DNA of 60,625 nt from Clostridia bacterium (GTDB taxonomy: Bacteria; Bacillota; Clostridia; UBA1381), in the NCBI GenBank assembly GCA_017443895.1, contig JAFSXU010000063.1:1-60625 (forward strand), given 5' to 3'. A model generated the notes under the pieces. The model was not told where the DNA came from and ran no database searches. It saw nothing but the letters and a program-made list of their open reading frames with translations. The translations under genes and the position numbers were made by a program. Each line of letters begins with the position of its first letter. The first letter of the stretch is position 1. Of the stretch, positions 14,701-21,944 are shown one piece after another.

Positions 14701-15957
14701 TTAAAAAGTTTTATAACGGCTAAAGGTGTTGTAATAATATGTGCGGTCATACGAGATAAAACGGTAGGTCGGTTTTATTATAACTCTTTTCCTGTTTACA
14801 TCATAAATCCCGTAAAGAGTTTTATCTTCGTTTGAGAACACCGCATACCCATCGTCATAGAGGGATAGAGATACCTCATTATCATTCATTACAAAATCGC
14901 CCTTTTTGTTTATTATCCCAAATCCGTTTTCGGTTTTTACCACCGCCATATCGCAAGCCATAAACTTATCTGCGCTCATAAACCGTGGCTCAATTTTTAT
15001 TGTACCCGTTGTGTCAATAAATCCCCATTTTCCGTTAATGTTGACTCCTGCAAGTGAGCATGGTGAAAAATCGGTAACATCCGAGTAAAATTCATCGGTA
15101 ACAGCCCTTCCGTTACGGTCAATAAATGTCCAGCCCATTTTTGTATGCACTGCGCACAGTCCGCATACAAAATCATGAACACTGTCATATTTAAAATCTA
15201 TAACCGTATGTCCGCCCTTGTCGATAAATCCCCATTTTCCGTTTTTCTTCACCGCCGCATATCCGTCATATGAAAAATCGCCTGTTTCGTCATATTCAAA
15301 GTCAATTGTAATATTGCCGTCGGAGCGGATAAATCCCCATTTACCGCCTGCCATAACGGCGGCGTATCCGTTTTTAAACGGCCTGCCGTCCGAAAAAGCG
15401 CTATCGCCTAAAGCATTACCCGATTTTGTGATGTATAAAACCTTGTTATCCTCTGTGGGAACAAGCGCATATCCGTCATAAAAGCCCGAAACCTTTGAAA
15501 GGGTCATAGGATACGGACCTAAAACCGTCTTTTTTGCTCTTGATATATAAAAATACTCGTTCTTGTCGGTGCATACAGGGGCAAGAGAGTCCGAAAACGA
15601 AAATGCAAGCGTGTATGACGGCTTTATTATAATACTTCCCGATTTATTTATATATCCCCAATAATTGCCGTCATAAACGGGTGTTAAATTATCAAAAAAC
15701 AGATATTCGTCAGATGCTTTGTATCTTGAAAGGTTACGGTTATATTTGTAAAAACAAGCGCCCGAAAAGATTATACCCAAAACCAATAAAACTGCGCTTA
15801 TTGTAAGGTATATGGATTTTAGCCTGTCATTTTGTTTTTGGCGCTCGTTATCAAGGCTTTTTGAAACCGCATAATTGTCAAATGCAAGCCTTTGTGAGCA
15901 GTACGGACACTTATCTGTATCGTTTGAAAGCTCCTTACCACAGCGTGGACAGCGCAT
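14701..15957 (-). CDS. Zinc-ribbon, membrane-anchored WG-repeat protein
   Basis: A 418-residue protein with three parts. An N-terminal zinc ribbon, MRCPRCGKELSNDTDKCPYC, has two CPxC knuckles. One transmembrane helix lies near 48-70 (TISAVLLVLGIIFSGACFY). The remainder is an extracellular stretch of about six WG repeats (for example KWGFIRSDG, KWGFIDKGG, KWGFIDTTG), which fold as short beta-hairpins in a solenoid or propeller. The role is unknown; cytosolic ribbon plus outside repeats suggests sensing or binding. The start follows GGGAGG. Confidence 0.85.
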   Translation of the reverse strand: MRCPRCGKELSNDTDKCPYCSQRLAFDNYAVSKSLDNERQKQNDRLKSIYLTISAVLLVLGIIFSGACFYKYNRNLSRYKASDEYLFFDNLTPVYDGNYWGYINKSGSIIIKPSYTLAFSFSDSLAPVCTDKNEYFYISRAKKTVLGPYPMTLSKVSGFYDGYALVPTEDNKVLYITKSGNALGDSAFSDGRPFKNGYAAVMAGGKWGFIRSDGNITIDFEYDETGDFSYDGYAAVKKNGKWGFIDKGGHTVIDFKYDSVHDFVCGLCAVHTKMGWTFIDRNGRAVTDEFYSDVTDFSPCSLAGVNINGKWGFIDTTGTIKIEPRFMSADKFMACDMAVVKTENGFGIINKKGDFVMNDNEVSLSLYDDGYAVFSNEDKTLYGIYDVNRKRVIIKPTYRFISYDRTYYYNTFSRYKTF

Positions 15958-15996
15958 ATTAAAACCTCCCGAATGTGATGTTTAGAACATAATGCT

Positions 15997-16024
15997 ATTC
16001 TAACACAAATATTAAATTTTTCAA
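15997..16024 (-). promoter_or_regulatory. Promoter of the WG-repeat gene
   Basis: On the minus strand TTGAAA (16024-16019), 16-bp spacer, TAGAAT (16002-15997). It is back to back with the dinB promoter in a 150-bp divergent region. Confidence 0.6.
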
Positions 16025-16058
16025 ATACATTTTGTGTAAACTTTCTATGAATTTAGGC

Positions 16059-16087
16059 TTGTAAAGAGGGGGAATGTGTAATATAAT
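16059..16087 (+). promoter_or_regulatory. Promoter of the dinB-PL11 gene run
   Basis: TTGTAA (16059-16064), 17 bp, TATAAT (16082-16087), 20 bp before the dinB start. I see no Gram-positive LexA box (GAACnnnnGTTC) here, so SOS control is not evident. Confidence 0.65.
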
Positions 16088-16107
16088 TAAAAGATGAGGT
16101 AACAGAT

Positions 16108-17271
16108 ATGGAAAGAACAATTTTGCATTGTGACTGCAACGGGTTTTACGCATCGGTTGAAATGGTGCTAAATCCCGAGCTTAAAAAGGTGCCGATGGCA
16201 GTCGGTGGGGATAAAGAGAGCAGGCATGGCATAATTTTAGCCAAAAACGAGCTTGCAAAAAAATACGATATAAAAACTGCCGAAACGATATGGCAGGCAA
16301 AACGCAAATGTCCAGAGCTTGTTATCGTGCCGCCGCACCACAGTCTGTATATGGAATACTCAAGGCGTGTTATGGATATTTATAAAAGGTATACCGACCT
16401 TGTCGAGCCGTTTGGACTTGACGAGGCATGGCTTGATGTTACAGGCTCTAAAAGGCTCTTTGGCGACGGTGTAACAATAGCCAATAATCTAAGGGAAATC
16501 GTAAAAAAAGAGATAGGAATTACAATATCTGTGGGCGTGTCGTTTTGTAAGGTGTTTGCAAAATTGGGAAGCGACTATAAAAAGCCCGATGCAACAACTG
16601 TTTTCTCACGCTCAAACTGGCAAAGCTATATTTATCCCATGAGTGTGTCGGATTTACTCTTTGTCGGGAAGAACACAAATAAGGTATTATCCCGTCTTGG
16701 TATAAAAACGATAGGTCAGCTTGCAATAGCCGATGAGGGGCTATTGGTGTCCCAGCTTGGGAAATTGGGGCATCAGCTCCATATCTACGCAACAGGTAAC
16801 GATACCGACCCTGTAAAATCCATATATGATAAGGACGAGGTAAAGTCCGTAGGAAGAGGTCAGACCTTTGCAGAGGATATTACAGGCTATGATGAAATTA
16901 AGCACAGTATCCGCTGGCTTTGTGATGATATTGCCTCCCGTATGCGAAAGAGGGATTTAAAATGCACAACTGTTCAGGTTACGATAAAAGACCCCAATTT
17001 TCACACTATTCAACGGCAGAAAAAGACCGATAAGCCTACATTTTTGGCACGGGAAATACATGGGATAGCAATGGAAATAATCAAGGATAACTGGAATTTA
17101 AAATTGCCGATCCGTATGATAACCGTTACAGGTACGGGACTGATAAAAAGCGATAATGTAAACGAGCAGGTAAGCCTGTTTGATGCGCCCGATGAGAAAC
17201 GGCAAAAGGCGGAACGGCTTGAAAAAACAGTTGATGATTTAAAAAAGCGTTTTGGAAAAACCATAAAATAA
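16108..17271 (+). CDS. dinB: Y-family DNA polymerase IV
   Basis: A translesion polymerase of 387 residues, normal length for the family. The palm carries the catalytic carboxylates Asp9 (in LHCDCNGFYASVE) and Asp105-Glu106 (GLDEAW), so activity is expected; the common forms are HVDMDAFYASVE and SIDEA, and this variant resembles a DinB subgroup common in Clostridia. Little-finger residues follow from about 240. The tail NEQVSLFD is a beta-clamp-binding QxSLF motif. The start is the ATG at 16108 behind GATGAGG. It heads a tightly spaced co-directional run with a carbohydrate enzyme 12 bp downstream, an unusual partner. Confidence 0.93.
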   Translation: MERTILHCDCNGFYASVEMVLNPELKKVPMAVGGDKESRHGIILAKNELAKKYDIKTAETIWQAKRKCPELVIVPPHHSLYMEYSRRVMDIYKRYTDLVEPFGLDEAWLDVTGSKRLFGDGVTIANNLREIVKKEIGITISVGVSFCKVFAKLGSDYKKPDATTVFSRSNWQSYIYPMSVSDLLFVGKNTNKVLSRLGIKTIGQLAIADEGLLVSQLGKLGHQLHIYATGNDTDPVKSIYDKDEVKSVGRGQTFAEDITGYDEIKHSIRWLCDDIASRMRKRDLKCTTVQVTIKDPNFHTIQRQKKTDKPTFLAREIHGIAMEIIKDNWNLKLPIRMITVTGTGLIKSDNVNEQVSLFDAPDEKRQKAERLEKTVDDLKKRFGKTIK

Positions 17272-17283
17272 GGAGATAAAATT

Positions 17284-18969
17284 ATGAAATTAGAGAGCAG
17301 GAAAGATTTTTGTGAGTTGTTATTTGATATGCTAAATCCGCTAAAGCCATACTATACCAAAGGAAAGAGCGGTGCGATTTTAGGGCATCACGCAACCTGG
17401 TATGATGATGCGGCGGCAAGGTGCGAGTCGTTTTCAAGACCGCTTTGGGGCTTAGTGCCGTTTTTTGCAGGCGGTGGAGAGGATAGTGAATTTCAAAATA
17501 TCTGCCTTGACGGTTTTAGAACGGGAACGGACAAGGAAAATCAAGAATACTGGGGCGATTGCCGTGACCGTGACCAGCGCTTTGTTGAAATGGCGGCAAT
17601 GGCATACGGTATGATATTTTGTCCCGATAAGTTATGGAATCCGTTATCGGATAAGGAAAAGCAGAATTTGGTAAGCTGGTTAGGACAGATAAATTCACAT
17701 GAGGTTTGCGACAGTAACTGGATATTCTTCAGAATTTTGGTAAATGTCGCATTAAAAAAGCATAATTTGAGTGAATTTAGTGCTGATATTCTGGAGCGTG
17801 ATTTAAACAGAATAGACGATTTTTACATAGCCGACGGCTGGTATATGGACGGTGTTCAGGGGCAAAAGGATTATTACATTCCGTTTGCGATACAGTTCTA
17901 CAGCCTTATATACGCCTCCGTTATGGAAAATGAGGACAAGGAAAGATGCCAAATTTACAAGGACAGGGCGCTTGCTTTTGCAAAAACCTTTATATACTGG
18001 TTTGCCGATAACGGCGAGGCATTGCCGTATGGAAGATCCTTAACATACCGTTTTGCACAGATTGCATTTTTCAGCGCTTGCCTTCTGGCGCATGTTTATC
18101 CGTTCTCCGTTGGCGTTATGAAGGGAATAATCGTACGGAATTTTGAAAAATGGTATCAAAGTGATATGTTTGATAATTCGCATATCCTAACTGTCGGATA
18201 TAAATATCCAAACCTTATTATGGCGGAGCATTATAACGCCTACGGCTCGCCGTACTGGGGTTTAAAGGCGTTTGCATTTTTGGCATTAGCTGATAATGAC
18301 GAGTTTTATAAGGCAAAAGCAGAGCCTTTGCCAAAATTAGACGAATTAAAGAAAATACCGTCAGCGGATATGATTATAAAAAGAAAAAATGGCGAGGCTT
18401 GCGCATATGTTGCAGGCACGCATGAGAATTTCGGGTGCGGACAGATAATACCAAAATATTTAAAGTTTGCATACTCAACCAAGTACGGCTTTAATGTTGC
18501 ATATTCAAATGTGTATCTTGAGGAGCTGGCGCCCGATAATATGCTGTGCTTTAATGTGAATGGCACATACTTTACCCGTAACCATTCCGAAAATTACAAA
18601 ATGCTTGATGACGGATTTATTATAAACTGGAGCGCATTTTCCGATATAAAGGTAGAAACGAGGGTTATAATAACCGATACGGGGCATAAGCGTATTCATA
18701 AGATAAACAGCCCATATGACTGCCGTGCATATGATTTTGGCTTTGCCATAGCATCAAGGGATTGTGACAATGCAAAAGCGGAAGAGGGCGACAATTTTGC
18801 CTATGCGCACAATGATTTTTCAGGCTGTAGAGTAACAGGCGGAAAGGGCAGAGTATTGGGTGTTTCGCCAAACACCAATATTATGTATAACAAAACCGTT
18901 ATACCAATGGTTGAGTTTGAAATTAAAAAGGGCGAAAACATAATAGAAACCGAAATTTTTGAGGATTAA
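17284..18969 (+). CDS. DUF2264 protein, probable (alpha/alpha)6 glycosidase
   Basis: A 561-residue soluble protein without signal peptide. The N-terminal SFSRPLWGLVPFFAGGGED and the following QRFVEMAAMAYG, NWIFFRILVNVALKKH, and DGWYMDGVQGQKDYYIPFAI are characteristic of DUF2264. To my knowledge this family includes the GH154 beta-glucuronidases acting on plant glycans such as arabinogalactan; that link is from memory and should be checked. The Trp- and Tyr-rich helices fit an (alpha/alpha)6 barrel and the C-terminal 200 residues a beta-sandwich. The context (GH2, PL11, CE12) suggests an intracellular step on pectin side-chain oligosaccharides. AAGGAG precedes the ATG. Confidence 0.8.
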   Translation: MKLESRKDFCELLFDMLNPLKPYYTKGKSGAILGHHATWYDDAAARCESFSRPLWGLVPFFAGGGEDSEFQNICLDGFRTGTDKENQEYWGDCRDRDQRFVEMAAMAYGMIFCPDKLWNPLSDKEKQNLVSWLGQINSHEVCDSNWIFFRILVNVALKKHNLSEFSADILERDLNRIDDFYIADGWYMDGVQGQKDYYIPFAIQFYSLIYASVMENEDKERCQIYKDRALAFAKTFIYWFADNGEALPYGRSLTYRFAQIAFFSACLLAHVYPFSVGVMKGIIVRNFEKWYQSDMFDNSHILTVGYKYPNLIMAEHYNAYGSPYWGLKAFAFLALADNDEFYKAKAEPLPKLDELKKIPSADMIIKRKNGEACAYVAGTHENFGCGQIIPKYLKFAYSTKYGFNVAYSNVYLEELAPDNMLCFNVNGTYFTRNHSENYKMLDDGFIINWSAFSDIKVETRVIITDTGHKRIHKINSPYDCRAYDFGFAIASRDCDNAKAEEGDNFAYAHNDFSGCRVTGGKGRVLGVSPNTNIMYNKTVIPMVEFEIKKGENIIETEIFED

Positions 18970-18982
18970 AGAGGATTATATA

Positions 18983-19159
18983 ATGGAAATGCCAAAGGAT
19001 AATGCAATTTTACTGAGCGTTATAAATACAAAGCTCCGCGATTTTTACGGAAGTCTTGATGAATTATGTAAGGATTTATGCTGGGACAGGGGCGAGATTG
19101 AAAAAAAGCTCCTGACTCTTTCGTATACATATGATAAGGACAAAAATCAGTTTATTTAA
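18983..19159 (+). CDS. DUF4250 protein
   Basis: A 58-residue protein. MPKDNAILLSVINTKLRDFY and SLDELCKDLCWDRGEIEKKL match DUF4250, a short family frequent in Clostridia and Bacteroidetes with no established function. The sequence looks like a small helical bundle. The start at 18983 follows GAGGA; the frame is open upstream but overlaps the DUF2264 end. Gap to the next gene 12 bp. Confidence 0.85.
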   Translation: MEMPKDNAILLSVINTKLRDFYGSLDELCKDLCWDRGEIEKKLLTLSYTYDKDKNQFI

Positions 19160-19171
19160 GTGGAGGCATAT

Positions 19172-19747
19172 ATGCTTGAAAAGGAATATAAAAGTCTTTT
19201 AACAAAGGACGAGTACGAAAAAATCAAAACAGCATTTGAATGGGACAGTGCCAAGGTACAGGAAAATCATTACTATACCGATAACGAGGGCATTTTACGG
19301 CGTAACAGGGTAATGATGCGTGTAAGGGTAAAGGATAATAAGAGCGTTATCCAGGTAAAGCTCCATAAAAACCCCGGTAGTGCCCTGCAAATCTGCGAGG
19401 AAACGGAATACACCGTAGACGGTGTGCCAAAAAGTTTTCAAGACGGCGAAAAGTACACAGGCATAAAAACAGGTGTGCTTTATAATATCGGCTGTGCAAA
19501 AACTCTAAGACACAGTAAAATGTGGGACGATAAAACCGAGATATGTCTTGATAAAACCGAGTATTTAGGGGTATGCGATTATGAGATTGAGATTGAATAT
19601 ACAACGGACGAAATTAACCCTGAGCTTATGCAGAAAATAAACGGTATGGGGATTTTGTTTAAGGAAAATTCAATCGGTAAGTTTTCAAGATTTTTGTGTG
19701 CTTTGGATATTGATAAAAGGGCAATGGAAATTATTAAAAAGGGGTAA
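19172..19747 (+). CDS. CYTH-domain protein (triphosphate-binding tunnel family)
   Basis: A 191-residue protein beginning MLEKEYKSLLTKDEYEKI, which contains the ExExK triphosphate-binding motif. Basic and acidic strands follow (LRRNRVMMRVRVKD, VIQVKLHK, EICLDKTEY, YEIEIEY), as expected for the eight-stranded triphosphate tunnel metalloenzymes. Family members hydrolyse inorganic triphosphate or thiamine triphosphate; which one cannot be told. GGAGG at 19162-19166 selects the ATG at 19172 over an upstream in-frame codon. It is preceded by the DUF4250 gene, 12 bp away. Confidence 0.85.
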   Translation: MLEKEYKSLLTKDEYEKIKTAFEWDSAKVQENHYYTDNEGILRRNRVMMRVRVKDNKSVIQVKLHKNPGSALQICEETEYTVDGVPKSFQDGEKYTGIKTGVLYNIGCAKTLRHSKMWDDKTEICLDKTEYLGVCDYEIEIEYTTDEINPELMQKINGMGILFKENSIGKFSRFLCALDIDKRAMEIIKKG

Positions 19748-19752
19748 GGCAT

Positions 19753-20889
19753 TTGAAACTGTTAAATAATGAGGAAAAGAAGGTTGAATATTTAGAACTT
19801 ATATATGACTTGATATTTGTATACATCATAGGCCATAACAATTCACTGCTACACGGTATCGAGAACGGTTTTTTCAGCTTCCATGCGTTTTTAACCTATC
19901 TTACGAGCAGTCTTGCTATTATTCAGATATGGAATTTTTCAACCTTTTTTACAAATATGTACGGCAAAAACGGAGTAAGGGACCATATTTTTATATTTAT
20001 CAATATGTACCTGCTCTATTACATAGGCGAGGGAACACGCATACATTGGGAGAGCTTCCAAAACCAATACCATATTGCATGGGCGCTTATTTTAATAAAC
20101 ATAGGCGTTCAGTATGTGATAGAGTGGCGAAACCAAAAAGGCGACAGCACATCCCTTGCAACAATCCGAGGACTTATGATTGCTATTTTTGGCGAAGTGG
20201 CTCTTATACTTATTGCAATCCCCGTATTCAACCGCACAGGTGTGCAAATAGCACCTGTTGCAATTCTTTACGGTGTTTTTGCAACATTTATTTTTGCCGA
20301 CCGTACAAAATCTAAGCAGGTGGATTTTATGCACTTATCCGAGCGTGCAATGCTATATGTGGTGTTTACATTCGGAGAAATGATTATCGCAATTGCATCG
20401 TATTTTGAAGGCGGATTTTCGCCCAATTCCATTTACTTTTCGCTTATGTGCTTTTTGATAGTTGCAGGGCTTTTCCTGTGCTATGAGATTTTATATAACA
20501 GCATAGTTGACAGGGAAATGCAAACATCGGGTATGGGATATATGATGATACATATATTGCTAATATTCGGACTCAATAACATAACCACATCACTTGAATT
20601 TATGCATGATACAGAAGTTGCGTTGATGCCAAAAACTCTGTTTTTAATATCATCGTTTTTACTGCTGTTTATGTGTATGTTTTTACTGCTCATCTATGCA
20701 AAACCGCAAATGAAACGGTGCAAAAAATTCCTTATTCCGACTGTCATATCATCGGTATTATTTGCTGTAATGATGGTGGTATTAAGAGAAAAAATGTATC
20801 TTAATATAGCATTGAGCGTTGTGTATGTATATACGACAGTTATAATGCTATATAGGTTCAGTAAACAAGGGAATATAATAAACGCTTAG
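19753..20889 (+). CDS. LtrA-family integral membrane protein
   Basis: A 378-residue polytopic membrane protein with about ten hydrophobic helices. VEYLELIYDLIFVYIIGHN is the LtrA (low temperature requirement A) signature (ELFYDLxFV). The function of the family is not established. The start is a TTG five bases after the CYTH stop codon, with only a weak GGGGTAAGG site, so expression is likely coupled to the upstream gene. C-terminal residues are basic and cytoplasmic by the positive-inside rule. Confidence 0.8.
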   Translation: MKLLNNEEKKVEYLELIYDLIFVYIIGHNNSLLHGIENGFFSFHAFLTYLTSSLAIIQIWNFSTFFTNMYGKNGVRDHIFIFINMYLLYYIGEGTRIHWESFQNQYHIAWALILINIGVQYVIEWRNQKGDSTSLATIRGLMIAIFGEVALILIAIPVFNRTGVQIAPVAILYGVFATFIFADRTKSKQVDFMHLSERAMLYVVFTFGEMIIAIASYFEGGFSPNSIYFSLMCFLIVAGLFLCYEILYNSIVDREMQTSGMGYMMIHILLIFGLNNITTSLEFMHDTEVALMPKTLFLISSFLLLFMCMFLLLIYAKPQMKRCKKFLIPTVISSVLFAVMMVVLREKMYLNIALSVVYVYTTVIMLYRFSKQGNIINA

Positions 20890-20902
20890 AGGAGGTTTAT
20901 AC

Positions 20903-21904
20903 ATGAGAGCTGCTATACTTAACGGATACAGTAAAAAAGGCAGGGATTTGGAAATAAAGAATATCCAAATTCCTAAAATCTACGGTAACGAGGTGCTTAT
21001 AAAGGTACATACAGCAGGAGTTAATCCGCTTGATAATATGATAATAAAAGGCGAGGTAAAGCTTATTGTGCCATATAAAATGCCGTTGGTTATGGGTAAT
21101 GAGTTTTGCGGAACGATAGAGGAGCTTGGCGATAATGTGTCGGGCTTTAAAAAGGGCGACAGGGTGTATGCCCGTATGCCTCTTACAAAAATCGGCGCAT
21201 TTTCAGAATATGTAGCCATTGATTACAGGCATATAGCATTAGTTCCCGATTATTTATCCGATGAAGAGGCGGCGGCAGTGCCTTTGACGGCGCTTACGGC
21301 TTTGCAATCATATGAGCTTATGGGACTTAAAAAGGACGATACAATCTTTATTTCGGGCGGTACGGGAAGCGTTGGCGCAATGGCAATACCCATTGCCGTA
21401 AATTTTGGCGCAAAGGTGTATACAAACGGAAACGGCGAGAGCAAAGACAGGGTAGAGGCGCTTGGTGTTGATAGGTTTATTGACTATAAAAAAGAGGACT
21501 ATTCAAGTGTTTTATCAAATATTGACTGTGTTCTTGATACCATAGGCGAGCGTGAGCTTGAAAAGGAGATGTCTGTTTTAAAGCGTGGCGGAAGCATTGT
21601 ATCGCTAAGGGCAATGCCAAACAAGGAGTTTGCAAAAAGGTGCGGTATGGGTGCATTTAAGACTATGCTGTTTGGCTTTGCAGGTATGAAATTTGATAAA
21701 ATGGCGTCAAAGAAAAATCAAACATACTATTTCATATTTGTGCATGAGGACGGAAAAGGCTTAGAGAAGATATCAAAAATATTTGAGGAGAAAAGAATAA
21801 AACCGTCTGTTGACGGTGTGTTTGCCCTGTCAGATGTAAATAAGGCACTTAAAAAAGTTGCATCGGGCGGATCAAAGGGTAAACCCATTATTAAAATATC
21901 TTGA
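20903..21904 (+). CDS. Zinc-independent MDR oxidoreductase (quinone reductase type)
   Basis: A 333-residue NAD(P)H-dependent medium-chain dehydrogenase/reductase. The N-terminal GroES-like half contains HTAGVNPLDNMIIKGE and GNEFCGTIEELGDNVSGFKK; the Rossmann half has ISGGTGSVGAMAIPIAVNFG for cofactor binding. The catalytic zinc ligands and the four-Cys structural zinc loop of classical alcohol dehydrogenases are missing, as in quinone oxidoreductases. Substrate unknown. A strong AGAGGAGG site precedes the ATG. Part of the dinB-PL11 run, with no obvious functional tie to it. Confidence 0.88.
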   Translation: MRAAILNGYSKKGRDLEIKNIQIPKIYGNEVLIKVHTAGVNPLDNMIIKGEVKLIVPYKMPLVMGNEFCGTIEELGDNVSGFKKGDRVYARMPLTKIGAFSEYVAIDYRHIALVPDYLSDEEAAAVPLTALTALQSYELMGLKKDDTIFISGGTGSVGAMAIPIAVNFGAKVYTNGNGESKDRVEALGVDRFIDYKKEDYSSVLSNIDCVLDTIGERELEKEMSVLKRGGSIVSLRAMPNKEFAKRCGMGAFKTMLFGFAGMKFDKMASKKNQTYYFIFVHEDGKGLEKISKIFEEKRIKPSVDGVFALSDVNKALKKVASGGSKGKPIIKIS

Positions 21905-21944
21905 GCATTATAAAATTACATAATAAAAATGAAAGGGACTACTT

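Noticed and set aside
15984-16004. Possible LexA box (AGAAC...TTCT) before dinB
   Set aside because: Only four bases per arm match and the spacing differs from the Gram-positive GAACnnnnGTTC site.
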